A stretch of DNA of 64,000 bases from Coffea arabica (GCF_036785885.1 NC_092323.1:18794501-18858500); one strand, 5' to 3'; shown: positions 11,339 to 24,085, counted from the first letter of the stretch. Notes: generated by a model from the letters alone, not told the origin. Translations and numbers: made by a program.

Positions 11339-14300
11339 ATGCCAATGGAGAAGTTGAAAAGTTCCAAGGGGAAGGAGAAGGTGGTGAAGGAGGAGGAAGA
11401 CCCAATGAAAGCTGAACAAGCAGCAGAAGAAGAAGAGGATGATGAAGGAGATGAAGAAGAAAGTTCTAGCTCTGGTGAAATATTCTCGGACATCGAGGTA
11501 ATGGTTCGTAATTTGTTTTTAGTTCAGTCGTTGGGCACCCATTGGGTATATAGTAAACAGGCCTTTTTGAGGCGAACGCTAGTATTCAAGCTTGGTTTGA
11601 ATTTCTTTTAACGAGGCTATTGTTGCCTGGTGTTTATAGCTTTTGAATGAGAATCCATCTGAAGACTCATTGACTGATACACAATCAGAATCGGTTGAGC
11701 TGACAGACGGTGAGGTACATGTTAATTTTGCTTAATTTTTTCAGAGTGGTTTTATGGAACGGAAAATGAATAAAGATATGATTGGTAACCTCCACATGAT
11801 TATGGAAGTGTTTGTGTTTGCTATTTTTTTTTTTTTGATGATTTGGGTTGTCAATTTATTAGGGTAATGATGTCTCAGAAGATGATGACTATGGTGAAAG
11901 TATGGCGGAGAGTGATTCCTCTGAAGATGAGGTGCGTTATGCGAATACTCTTTTGTTAAGTTTTCTAATGTTTTTCAAGAGAATATGGTTGGGGGATCAT
12001 CAAATTTCTTTTCTTCCTTTCAATATGGTGCCTCTTACTCTTCTGTCCCCTTAGAGTGGAAAGTGGTTTTTTTTGGGTGTTGATAGAGCATTGAGCTCTT
12101 CATGAAAGTGTGATGCAGATACTTAGAATCAGGAAATTCTATACAGTGTTCTGATTACGAATTTAGATGATGATAATCCGCCACCATGTGCTTTTTGGTT
12201 GTCCTTTAAACTTCAAAATTTGTAATCAAAGCAAAACTAAGAAATCATATCCCATTGCAAGCAAAGCTGCTGTTCTCAGTTGGTTGATGTTTGAGGGCCT
12301 TTTCTTTTCCTGGATAGCCTTTTCTTAATATAACTATGCTTTGACTTTTTTATTTATTTTGGCTGAGATAGTAATGAATTGTTCCTTTCTCTTGTCAAAT
12401 TAGGTTGCTGCTCATAATACAGTGGGAAATGTTCCTTTTGAATGGTACAAGGATGAAGAGCACATTGGATATGATATTGCTGGGAAGAAGATTAGGAAGA
12501 AAGTGAGAGAGGACAAACTTGATTCCTTTCTTGCCAGTGCCGATAACTCTGAAAATTGGTGATTACATAAGCATATTTGTGGTCTTCCTGTCGGTTTCTT
12601 GATTATACATACTTGAGATTGAATTTGGTTCCTTTTGGCAATTAATCCCTGCAAAAATGTGGGATGTATGATTTTGACTGATTGTCAATTCGGACATTGT
12701 CCTTATAAATTTTTTTTCTTGCCAAGCTGTGTGAAACAGATTTTCCTGAAGTCCATAGAAAAATTATTGCTAATTGACTGAAGTGAGTAGCGCAAGTATT
12801 CTGATAAACTAATGAAACCAATGGCTGTTTATCTGCTTCTTGTGTTTCTTACCCTGTGAAAGTTTACTGTCGCATCTGAATTTACTGTAGCTGCAAATAA
12901 CAAATTTACTGTTAGATGTTATGAAATTGCACCTATGTTCTGTTATTTGACATTTGAAGCTTTATTCTTTTGTTGGTGTGTTTTTGGTAAGTAGGAATGT
13001 CCTTTTAGTGCTGTTTGCTTATGTCCTCTTTGCGGGGAGAGGTGGGGCCTTTTTCGATGCTCCTTTTCAAATTCTACCTGGTTTTGCAGGCGCAAGATTT
13101 ATGATGAATATAATGATGAAATAGTGGAGCTGACCAAAGAGGAAACTAGAATGATTCGTAGGGTGCTGAAAGGAATGGCACCACACCCTGAATTTGATCC
13201 ATATCCGGTTTGTACCTATATCTGTCATGCTTTCTTCTGCTTTTAGTGATTGTCGTTCCAACTCTATCTTGTGAATGATGTTTAAACTTTCAGAAGTTCG
13301 TTAATTTTTTTCCCCCTGCAGACAGCTGTTGATTGGGTCACCATAGATAAAGCTGAGCATCCCTTCCCTGATGCACCAGAGCCAAAGCGACGTTTTGTCC
13401 CTTCGAAGTGGGAGAGTAAAATGGTTTGGAGTTCGTAAACCTTCATTTACTGTGTATTGGGGTATTTGCTGTTAAAAAAAATTACAATAGACGTTGATTT
13501 TCCAGTAAAACACTAATATAAGAATGTGTTTTTATGTTAACTTTGATTAGGATATATGGAAGAAGTAAAAAACTGTAATGCTTGTCAATTTTTGATCCTG
13601 AATTTTCATGCCGTGAAATATTGGTCCAATATATGAAAAAGGCTATATCCAGCTTCCGAAATCTGAAGTCTATGCTGAATAGTTGTTTCAGTGGAAATGT
13701 CGTAATATTATGCGTGCTACTAGCATTAGACTGCATCTCTGATAAGAAATAGAGAAATTGAGCATATCGAATCTCTCTCTCTTTCTCGGGGGGTGAAGAT
13801 GGCATGTATAATCTACTTGGGATAACATCCGGTATCCCAGTTATTCAGGGGTTTGGTAGCCTCTAAGACATCCGTTCAATTTCTAGAACCCCTGGTCACC
13901 CACCCCAGGGAAAAAAAGAAAAGAAAAAGAATCATTCCAAGATCCTCTAGTGGATAGCTGGAACAAGCTATCCGCTACATGACAAGGACATGAACATCTT
14001 TGAGTTTGTTTGGACAAAGATAATTTGGTTTGCAAAATTTGTTTTCACAAATCTCAATCACCTTTTTATCTTCCCAATCACCTTTTTATCTCACATACAT
14101 CACATCACAAAAAGTGCTACAGTAAATATCTCAAATAAATCATTCAAATAAACTCTTATCCAAACAAACTCTGTCTTTCTTGCCCCAAGTTTACTGTGCT
14201 ATTCAAATGATTAGATCACATTAACTGAGATGGTAATTTTATAAAAGCTATTTTAGAAAAATGAGATTTTGTTTTCGCTTTTTCTGGTCCTCGATGCTTT

Positions 14301-17300
14301 TTCCCCCTTTGTGACTTATATTTTGTGTCACTTGATTTGAGTAGTTCATTTCAGTATTCGATCTTAGGAAAAATGGGGTTCACTTTTCACCTTTTCTTGT
14401 CCCTTATGTGTTTTTCCTTTATCACTTATATATCATGTCACTTTATTTGCCTATGTGTTGAACAAAATTGAAGCAAATAAAGATTTACTCTTCTGTAATA
14501 ACCTTCTTGTTAAGTATGAAGTAGGGCTTATGTGTGGATGGCTTTTAATGTGTTTAATGGTTTCCTTTCCCCTTTTAGATTGTCCGGCTAGTACGTGGTA
14601 TTCGGAAGGGACTAATAAAAGTCGATGATAAACCCAAAGAGGAGAATCGTGTATATCTTCTATGGGGTGATGACCGTAACTTAACAGAGAGGCACCATAT
14701 TCCTCCACCAAAACCTAAGTTGCCAGGTGGGTAATTCTAAAGTAACTTTTTTTTAATGAAAAGTTCCATTAGACTGTTAATTTTCTGTATTGTGACAGTG
14801 TTTATCTTAATTTTTGTCATTTATGAGGAATCAGAAAAAGATACACCATTAATACTATAAGTTTCAGGTCATGAGGAATCCTACAATCCTTCTTTAGAAT
14901 ATATTCCAGCAGCTGAAGAGGTTAAAAAATATGAGCTTATGTACGAGGAAGACCGGCCTAAATTCATACCCAAACGGTGGGGTATCTGGTGGTGCCAATT
15001 GATTTTCTGTCTTTGGCATTTATGTTGACCATGGTCAATCCTAATGTGCTTTTTTATTTAGGTTTACATCTATGAGAAGTGTGCCTGCATATGATAAAGC
15101 TGTTCGAGAATCTTTTGACCGTTGTTTAGATCTGTACCTGTGTCCAAGAACTCAAAAGAAACGTGTATGTATGGGCAAATCTAATTTGTTTACTTGACTT
15201 CCATTTGATGGCTCGTGAGTATCTAAAATCTTAGTCTTGGCTATTTTGGTTAAACATCATTAACAATGAATCTGGCTCCCATCTTCTGCTTTTTTAGATT
15301 AATATTGATCCTGAGTCCTTGAAACCCAAGTTGCCGAGCCGTAAAGATCTTAAACCCTATCCAACCACATGTTATCTTGAGTATAAAGGTCACAAGGGCC
15401 CTGTGGTATCAATATCTACCGACTCTACTGGGCAATGGATTGCTTCTGGTTGGCCACCTTTTTTCTTACAGTTTATCACTTTTCTGTTTACCAGTAATCT
15501 GAATTTTCTTCATTATCAAATTCTATATGTATTAAGGTTCTAATGATGGAACGGTGCGTGTCTGGGAGGTTGAAAGTGGAAGGTGTTTTCGAGTATGGGA
15601 GCTGGGGGAAGCTGTCCAGCATGTTGCCTGGAACCCTTCACCTGAACTTCCTGTCCTGGCTGTTTCTGTGTAAGGATGATGTAGAAGTTATCTTTCTTTT
15701 CATGTGCTGGTTTTATTAAATAAGGCATGTAATTTGAGAGTGGCATAATATTTAGGGGACAAGATGTGTTTCTTTTGAATACTGGACTTGGTAACGATGA
15801 AGTAAATCGAAGGGTGGATGATCTTCTGCACGTCGAATCACGCATGGCACACGATGAACCAGGTTAGTGTTAGTCACTTTCGCCTAGCATACTGCACAAA
15901 GGCTACTCCTTGACTGTTCTTTTTTTCTTTTCCTTGCTCAGGTGCTAGTGAGGCCATTATAAGTGAGACCATTGTGAAATGGTCTCGAGATGATAATCAC
16001 GGGGCAATCAGATTAAATCACTATAAGGTACTTCAATGCTGGTCTATGTTTGCATGTTATATTTGAAAGCTGTTAAGCAAGTTTTTCAACTTGATCAGTT
16101 TGAAGGCCCTTATATAAAGAGAATAACTGCTTATTTTTCTCTGAATGTGCAGACAGTGTCTTCTGTTGAATGGCATCGTAAAGGAGACTATTTCTCAACC
16201 CTCATGCCATATGATATCCTTTCACCCATTGTATGTTGATTTATTTTAACCATGCCTATTACATTCTGTATTTTCTCGAATTAAGCCACAAGCTTTGGGA
16301 AGGGTGGAATGCCGGACTATCAGTTCTGTTATTAGTGAGATGACTATCTCTCTCTCTTTCTCTCTTTCTTGTGAAATTTTACCTGTGATGATAAATTCAT
16401 GTGGGAACTCAATATATAATTAGATATGCATGATGTCTAAGTTGGTGACTGGAGCTAGAATGCAGAGGTACAGGATCACTGGCTTTTGATTTGATTGGAT
16501 TGGGTAGGATTTTGATTGGGTATTAGGACTGTCATGATTAATAGTCCTGACGTTCGCAGTCCTTTGTAAAAGAGTCATTGTGTGTGGATATCCTAAAGAA
16601 AAAGGTGCAAACTTTTTTAGGTTTGTCCTATGCTAATTAAAATAAATTGAAGGGCAAATAAAGTCCATTTTGTAGTATATCTTATGCAGAACTTGTTATC
16701 CCAGGAGATTCTCTCCTTTGATTTGGGAAATTTTATTCCATGTAGATGCATGAAACTTTTTATTGGGTATGATGTTATGTAAAAATGCCAACTAACCACA
16801 GACAATGCAAGATTCAGAATCTACTCTCACCTAATTTCATGAACCAAATCTGACCTAAGTGCCAATCAGCATGCCATCATGTCATTTACGACCTAAATTA
16901 GTTGCACTTGGTATCTTTCTTCCTTTTGCTTCAAGTGCTTATGTTAAGCTAGGAACTTGGTCTCTCTTTGGATGGTGAGTGTTTATTCTTGACGCAATAT
17001 ACGGGAATCAAAGGCAGTATTAGTTCACCAACTCTCCAAGGGGTTAACACAAAGGATACCATTCAAGTTGCATGGGTTACCAGTTTCAACTGCTTTCCAT
17101 CCAACTCGTTCAATATTTTTCATATCAACAAAGAAGAATGTCCGCATTTATGACCTGTTGAAGCAAAGGCTAATCAAGAAGCTTGAAACTGGAGTACGTG
17201 AAGTCTCGTCCATTGCCATTCATCCTGGTGGTGAGATAGTGGTTCCTATGGACTTGTCCTCCTTTCTTACTTGACATTTCCCCCTTTTGCATGTATACAT

Positions 17301-19271
17301 GATTGCTTAATTTTGCACTGTCTTTTGATGCAGGTGACAATGTCATTGTGGGTAGCAGAGATGGAAAACTATGTTGGTTTGACATGGACCTGTCATCTCA
17401 ACCTTATAGGGTTCTCAAGTAAGTCACTGCATTAAATTGCAGTGTTAAGAATTTACGTTTGAAAGCTTTATAAGAATTTTTGCAAACATTTTGTGTTTTC
17501 GGAGATGAAAAAGATGCATGTGTATTTGGTTAAACTCTCCAAGTCTGTCTTGTCAGATTTATGCACTGCAACCAAGAAAAATGAACAAAGTAGAATTTTG
17601 CATGGCAAAGATAGATAATATAGTTGAAGTGAGACAAATAATTCATAATGAATTAGTACAATACAAGTGTGGAAGCAAGATAGCAAATTATTTTTAGAAA
17701 ACAAAAAGGCATATTGAAAGTTTTATGTTTCTGATTGCACGAACTGCATTATGCATTTTGCTTTGTGCAACTTGAATGATGCGTGGAACATGTCTATAAT
17801 CTGTAAGACCTATATAATGAATGTTGACCTAGATTGTGCTAACCAGCTGGAAGAATCTGCCTGGTGACGTAAAATCCCTTATGGATGGTGTAGAATATGC
17901 ACAATCATGCAAAAATTGTGGTTGTATTTTCTGCACCATTAATAATTGTGTTTAATTGGTTTTTCAATTCCAGTTGCCATCCAAAGGACATTACCAGGGT
18001 GGCGTTTCACCGTTCGTACCCTTTGTTTGCGTCAAGTTCTGATGATTGCACAGCATATGTTTTCCATGGCATGGTGTATTCAGATCTGAACCAAAACCCA
18101 TTGATTGTACCATTGGAGATTCTTCGTGGGCATGCTAGTGTGAATGGAAGAGGTAACTTTTTGATTCATATATTTTATACACTTTGGAATGTTGATGGAA
18201 AAGGTAGAAATGATGGAATTGATATGAATTTCTTGTTGGGCCTGAGCTTGCTTGCTTAGATTGGTTGAACTGTGAATGCCGTGCCTCTCTAGTCACTCTT
18301 TTTGTCATTTCTAGAATTAAATGATGATTATAAACTTGGGCTGCATGACAACCAGTGATGTTGGTAACTCTTTGAAATGTTCGTCATGCTGACTTTTTAC
18401 CTGTTGAGTTCTTTTTTAAATGTTTGGATTTTTGATGTAGTAGGATATTAGATAAAGCTTTTTGCGCTGAGCGGTTTTATTAGGTTTATCACCTTCATAT
18501 AGGGGAGATGATCCTATTTTATGTCGTCATTGATTTGACTTTGAAGGAAAGGGATGTGGGCCTTGGTTAGTTTGACTCAAATTTTCTTTGATTATGCAAG
18601 TTTAAATTCTGGAGGACTTCCTTCTTTGATTTCATCATCAGAATTGTCGGAAAGTGGTTCATGCTCATATATATGGTGAACAAGAATATGAATATGATTA
18701 TGTGCATAACTGTTATTACTTGTAGCACCATCACCTAAAAAATCCTGCAGACTGCTATCGTATTAGATATAGGCACCACATGATGCTGCCTGTTGGCCTA
18801 GTAATATGATTGCCTTCTCCAGAGACACTTGGGAGGGGTAGGGAATGTTTAGTAAGGGGGGAAGGCTGCTTTTCATCATCTGCTCTGTCCTGTGATCTCA
18901 AGAAGGAAACTCAATTTCAGAAGTGGCTTTATCTAATCATCTCTAATCATGTTTTTTATTTTGTATGCTATTATTGGCTTCTAAGACTTTTACCATTTGT
19001 GATCCTCCAGTTATATACTCTTCCGAGCTAATATAGTTGGTTTCTTTGGATGAGTGAGTGATACCAACTTGTTTACGTATATCAATAGTTCTGATCTCTC
19101 ATGCAGAACGTCTCAAAATTTATTATAAAATAAACATGTAGGTGTATAATCAATCAATCATTGGCTGAAACATTGCTCTTTTCAGGAGTCCTGGACTGTA
19201 AATTCCACCCTAGGCAACCTTGGTTATTTACTGCTGGAGCAGATTCTGTGATCAAGCTCTATTGCCACTAA
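11339..19271 (+). CDS. BOP1: Ribosome biogenesis protein BOP1 (18 coding exons, 717 aa)
   Basis: BOP1 is a nucleolar WD40 protein of the PES-BOP1-WDR12 (PeBoW) complex, needed for pre-rRNA processing and 60S subunit assembly. Exons: 11339-11497, 11640-11714, 11863-11931, 12404-12558, 13090-13207, 13322-13423, 14579-14726, 14868-14976, 15062-15164, 15298-15448, 15537-15669, 15756-15862, 15942-16027, 16153-16213, 17003-17230, 17334-17418, 17974-18152, 19186-19271. Phases join without a stop (2154 nt). Residues 1-100 are acidic. The BOP1-NT domain covers about 105-350 ([37 protein letters not shown]). WD40 blades start near 375 ([12 protein letters not shown]) and the protein ends [11 protein letters not shown]. 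All introns are GT-AG except intron 14 (16214-17002), which is AT-AC. Length fits the family. Intron 6 holds a MITE. Exon joins were made by eye; exon 8 was placed so that KRFTSMRS is restored. Confidence 0.95.
14002..14171. mobile_element. MITE inside BOP1 intron 6
   Basis: 170 bp with perfect 13-bp terminal inverted repeats, GAGTTTGTTTGGA and TCCAAACAAACTC. The interior TCACATACATCACATCACAAAAAGTGCTACAG-type sequence is shared with the copies at 8333 (inverse) and 58786. No coding capacity. The flanks do not give a clear target duplication. Confidence 0.8.
16214..17002 (+). other. U12-type AT-AC intron of BOP1
   Basis: The 5' splice site after CCATATG reads ATATCCTTT, the exact minor-spliceosome consensus. 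The 3' end is TTCTTGACGCAATATAC, with a branch-site match TTCTTGAC whose adenosine (16992) lies 10 nt from the terminal AC. Splicing gives TAT-GGG-GAA-TCA-AAG, i.e. [16 protein letters not shown], continuing the BOP1 frame. No in-frame AG exists at the needed position. Length 789 bp, including a CT-rich run (about 16350-16370). Confidence 0.88.
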
Positions 19272-19922
19272 TTAGATGGTACGATCGTCCTCAAATAAAT
19301 GAGTTGCGGATCAAGCGTCAATATGCGGCTAAGGCAAACAGGACAAATTTTGACTTATGTGAATTGAGCTGTATGCTCTTTCCGTCTTATACGACAATTA
19401 AACACATGCAGTCCATTTAAAATGATGGACTATTGACATATTATTGTTGGCTGTTAAAGATTTCCTCCTTTTTGCTCTGTATCCAATTTTGGTCATGTGG
19501 GTTATGAAATGCGGAATCCCATTATATATATCTTGTAAAAAGAATGCTAGATATCATCCTTTTTTGGGGATGTGTGTTTTTGGTACCGCTTCTCGTATTT
19601 TGCATGAACTAGAGAAGTCATATTAGATTTTTTCGTCCGTCCGATAAAGAGGGTTTGTAATAATAGAATGCGCGCGATATGCACCCACCCACCCTTAACA
19701 TAGTAGTGAGTTTTTACTGTAAAGCAAAAAGCTAGAAGATACGTAGATACACCAGGAGATAATCGAAATGGAACTCAAGTTTGTAATGCAACACGTAAAA
19801 TCTCCGCTGCTGCCTCAAATAAATTTTCTGTACATTCAATTATTGAAACTGATGCTAAAACATTGCGGTCGGGACTGTACAGAACGTAATTAATTACCCA
19901 GGGCAAATGTCAAAGCATCCCT
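19272..19922. other. BOP1 3' flank
   Basis: Begins with the probable 3' untranslated region of BOP1. No further gene or clear polyadenylation signal could be singled out. Confidence 0.4.
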
Positions 19923-20353
19923 CTATGCCGTATGGATCATGCTGGTCTTTTTCAATACTACTTGATTTGATTCTCCTTTAACATAATTCAACATTTTCAT
20001 ACTTGGCTGTCCAACAACATTCAAGTCTGGGATCACAGTAAAAAGTTGAATGTGATGGTTTGCCTTTTCTACATTTTCTTCGTTCAACTCAAGGCCTGTT
20101 TCCTCATCTGGTATTTGATTCAACAGCAACAACTTCAGGGATCTTTTCCATTAGTCGACGTTCAATGCCCATTTTCATTGTCATTACCCTGTAGCTTGAG
20201 CTTGACAACATTGCCATCAATTTCATGTAATGCCACAGGGTAGGGACGAATTTCAGACTGCCAACATTGCCATTCTTTTGTTCCCTTGCATCCTGGTAAA
20301 TACATTTCTTCCCATTCTTCTTTTCTTTGTTTTTTTGCACCACGAACATACAT
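19923..20353 (-). pseudogene. Unrecognised broken reading frame
   Basis: On the minus strand, successive frames encode protein-like sequence (EEWEEMYLPGCKGTKEW, EIRPYPVALHEIDGNVV, then RRLMEKIPEVVAVESN, then PDLNVVGQPSMKMLN). They are joined only by frameshifts and stops. The composition looks more like a former protein than random AT-rich DNA. I do not recognise the family. It could equally be chance; no splice sites restore one frame. Confidence 0.25.
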
Positions 20354-20384
20354 GCTGTATAATCAATATTTTTTCGTAATTTTC

Positions 20385-21065
20385 AGCTTTGGTCTGAAAA
20401 TAGAAAAGGTTTTGCAGCAAGACATCTGTTCATTCCAGGTTAGTTTACCTTTGATTTGTATCATTAATTTGCTGAAATTTTGTTAATATTATATGGGCTG
20501 ATATTTTAAATATTTTAATATTAATGTTATGTGCCTATATGTTTGGCTATTTACTCTTATGATAAGTTTTTGCTTATGCTTCTTAAGAAGATATAGCTGC
20601 ACTTTACTGGTTTTATTTTATGTGGTATTTTAAGGCATCGAAATATTCATAAAGTATATTTGAAAAAACATTATTTCTTATTGGCCGAAAAAACAATGAT
20701 TCCCCCCCCCCCCCCAAATTATGCTTGCTCTTCCGATTTACATTCTATGTACACTATCTCATCTCCCAACCATGCAATTCTTTTTTTTTTCCCCAGAAAA
20801 AGGAGAGAATCAAAGAGGGGAAAACACTATACCTCTCCCCTCCCCGCCCCTATCTGCTTTCCTAGCCAAAAACACGAAGAAAAACTCACATTTTCGCATC
20901 AATTTTCAGCCATTTGATGAGTTTATTGTTGAGTTTTTCTAGCCTTTTTTTTTCTTTCCAAAATTGACCTCCTAGCATGAATGTTTGCTTTTGTTATTGT
21001 TGATTGTTTTGTAGGTTTGAAAGAATCAAGAAGAAGCACAGCGAAGTAAACATCCAGTGTTTAAG
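20385..21065 (+). other. Two exon-like segments, unassigned
   Basis: TTTTCAG|CTTTGGTC...CATTCCAG|GTTAGT (about 20385-20439) and TTTTGTAG|GTTTGAAA...TTTAAG|GTGTGT (about 21015-21066) look like small spliced exons. Joined in one phase they give LWSENRKGFAARHLFIPG followed by LKESRRSTAK and a stop. They could be the end of a gene relic or a non-coding transcript. No domain is recognisable. Confidence 0.2.
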
Positions 21066-21895
21066 GTGTGTGATCATCTCTTACAATAGTAGCATGCTTT
21101 GTGTTTGATGATTTGCTTCTAAAGGTAGCTTTACCACTACACTAGTTTAGTTTTCTGAAAATTTACGTGTCCCATTGTTATGGAGTATTAAATGATTTGA
21201 GAGATGTTGTTTAGCTCACTGTTTGGTTCTAAACAAAAATGATTTTACTTTTGCCTTTGTGTTTGTTTGCTGAATGATCCTTTAATGTCTTGCAATGGCT
21301 CGAACTATCTTTAAATTCCATTGGAAACAATACTTTGATAGACCTAGAAACATTAATTTCATTAATTGTTTTTGACTTTTATTGCATTGTCATGTTAGTG
21401 ACTATCATAGTTTGGACCAAAGACCAGCTAAAGAGTAGTTTCCCAGGCTCCCAGCTTCTACTGTCTTGGTTCTAATTTTCCACATGTTTTGGGGCTCAAC
21501 AAGTAGAAGCTGCAGTCAATCATGATTTGTTTGATATAATTTGGTTTCTGTTTAAATTTTGGTTTTAGGAACTGGTCATGCACTGATTAATTTCTGGCAC
21601 AGATGAGCACTTCTGAGTTCCATACCTTGGTTCATTGAAAGGGGATTATTCAATGGCTGGATCCTAACTTTTTTGTTGTTTCGGACCGGTGGTGGCCCGC
21701 AGGGGAGGGGGGGAAGGGACAAAGATTTCTAACATATCTCAGTCCTCAATTATTTTGCAGCTTCCTTGTTATATTAGTTTCTCTGATTTTGCACATGGAC
21801 GTGGGCTTTGCTTTAATTACCCTACCGCTATAATGCTTTACACATGGATATGGTTTCTGAACATGACACAATTAAGATCTTCCATGTTCTATTAA
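21066..21895. other. Intergenic, no gene seen
   Basis: T-rich sequence without supported features up to the MULE insertion site. Confidence 0.45.
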
Positions 21896-21904
21896 TTTTA
21901 AAAA

Positions 21905-23953
21905 GGGATAATTTCACAAACCTCCCCTGAGGTTTCTAACACTTGCACTGAGACCCCTCCAGGTTTTAAAAATTTCACCTATCTCCCTTGCTTTTCAAAC
22001 TTGGTAACAATTCAGTGCAATTAGGATTAAAATATTACTATCATGATAGAGATGACATTTATATTCCATGAATACCCTCTTCCTCCCTATATTAGTATAA
22101 GATTGCTTGTTAATAAAAATGTAGAGATGATTATGGGTATTTTATTTTAAATCATTTAATTTATGTTAAATACATAAATATTTGCAAATAAAATTCAAAA
22201 GCCGTTACACAAATATTTTTACGAAAGAAAAACTAGCATGTTTTGTATTTAATATAAATGAAGTATTTGAAAGTAAAAAAAAAAAAGTCCATAACATACC
22301 AATTCTTTACGAGTTTCTTCCATTATATGAATAAAGTACTAGCTATTTATGAGTATTTTACTTTGAATCATTTAATTTATATTAAATACATAAATGTTTA
22401 TAAGTGAAATTCAAAAAGTGTTACACTAATATTATTATGAAAGGGAAACTAGTAGGTTTTGTATTTAACATAAATTAAATACGTGAAAGTAAAAAAGAAA
22501 TTACCCACTTTTTACCAGCTCTTTACGGGTTTCTTCTATTATATGAATAAAATATTAGTTATTTATAGGCATTTTACTTTGAATCATATAATTTATGTTA
22601 AACACATAAATGTTTGTAAGTAAAATTTAAAAAGTGATATACTAATATTTTTACGAAAGGAAAACTAATAGGTTTTGTATTTAACATAAATTAAATACGT
22701 AAAAGTAAAAAAAAGAAAGAAATTGCCCATAACATATCAGCTCTTTATGGGTTTCCTCTATTACACGAACACTAATTTGTCGATATTTCTAATTAAATCT
22801 TCTTTTTTCGAGATTGTCTATATTATATATAACAATAAATTCTTATTCTGTTCCTCCACAGAGAAGGGTTTCTTTCAAGTTACAAGATAAGAGCCTTTTC
22901 CACTCTCTCTTTGATTACATTCTTTCTAGCTATATAAGTATGTATATTTGGATGTATATTTATCAGATCGTGGCTTCATGTACCAAATGTTTTGCATCTG
23001 ATATTTTTGTGTGATGGATGTGAGAAACAGACTTTCATTTCCAGTCTACTATTTATACTATATTTATTTTATTGAAAAAAATAGAAATTATTTCTTTTTC
23101 TTTTTCAAAGGAGTTTTAGATTTATTTGAAGGAAAAAGAGATAGAACTAACAAAGAAAATACTAAAGAAAATAAAAAAAGAAATTAATAAAAAACTTTAA
23201 TTTAAAGAATCTCTAAATTTCTTTATTTTTCTCAATATCACGAACAAGATCTAATAATAACATTAATTATTAATGGAACAAACGAGGGGTTATGTCTGAG
23301 GGTCGATTGGGGGTGAGAGAGGTAATAGCTATTTATGAGCAAAACGAAATATCCCATAAAGTACCAACTCTTTATGGCCTTTGTCTATTATATGAACCAA
23401 GTACGAGATTTTTATGGGTATTTTATTCTGAATCATTTAATTTATGTTAAATACATAAATATTTGCAAATAAAATTCAAAAGCCGTTACACAAATATTTT
23501 TTACGAAAGGAAAACTAGTATGTTTTGTATTTAATATAAATGAAGTATTTGAAAGTAGAAAAAAAATTGTCCATAACATACCAGTTCTTTACGAGTTTCT
23601 TCCATTATATGAATAAAATACTAGCTATTTATGAGTATTTTACTTTGAATCATTTAATTTATATCAAATACATAAATGTTTATAAGTGAAATTCAAAAAG
23701 TGTTACACTAATATTATTACGAAAGGAAAACTAGTAGGTTTTTATTAACAAACAATCTTATACTAATATAGGGAGGAAGAGGGTATTCATGGAATATAAA
23801 TGTCATCTCTATCATGATAGTAATATTTTAATTATAATTGGACTGAGTTGTTACCAAATTTGAAAAGCAAGGGAGTTAGGTGAAATTTTTAAAACCTGGA
23901 AGAGTCTCAGTGCAAGTGTCAGAAACCTCAGGGGAGGTTTGTGAAATTATCCC
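21905..23953. mobile_element. Complete non-autonomous Mutator-like element, 2049 bp
   Basis: The termini are GGGATAATTTCACAAACC and its complement GGTTTGTGAAATTATCCC. Inverted repeats extend about 210 bp inward (21905-22130 against 23740-23953). It is flanked by an exact 9-bp direct repeat TTTTAAAAA (21896-21904 and 23954-23962), the target-site length of the Mutator superfamily. The interior holds direct subrepeats and no transposase frame, so it must have been moved in trans. It sits about 220 bp upstream of the KIN17 start codon. Confidence 0.9.
22130..23740. repeat. About 215-bp direct subrepeats inside the MULE
   Basis: A unit starting TATTTTAYTYTGAATCATTT, with TACGAAAGGAAAACTAGTA in the middle and CTCTTTACGRGTTTCTTC near its end, recurs from about 22136, 22350 and 22568. 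It recurs again from about 23417 and 23631 after a non-repeated centre (22790-23400). Offsets are 213-218 bp. Confidence 0.85.
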
Positions 23954-24077
23954 TTTTAAAAATGAGAGTTACAGGGAATTTTTCAATATTTTTTCCACAA
24001 CAAATTGGGCATGGGCACAGCCAGAAAATTTCTAGTAACGAAAGATAGCTGTAGAAATGAAATCTCATCATTTGCTT

Positions 24078-24085
24078 AACCCTAA
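24078..24085 (+). promoter_or_regulatory. Telo-box-like motif in KIN17 leader
   Basis: AACCCTAA lies about 100 bp upstream of the KIN17 ATG, the same class of element as in the BOP1 leader. Confidence 0.45.

Noticed and set aside
16968..17274. A separate short gene starting at 16968 or 17068
   Set aside because: The frame from 17003 is the BOP1 WD40 continuation once the AT-AC intron is recognised; the apparent starts are intronic or out of frame.
17897..18259. Independent 120-aa protein
   Set aside because: It contains BOP1 exon 17 (17974-18152) with intron sequence read through on both sides.
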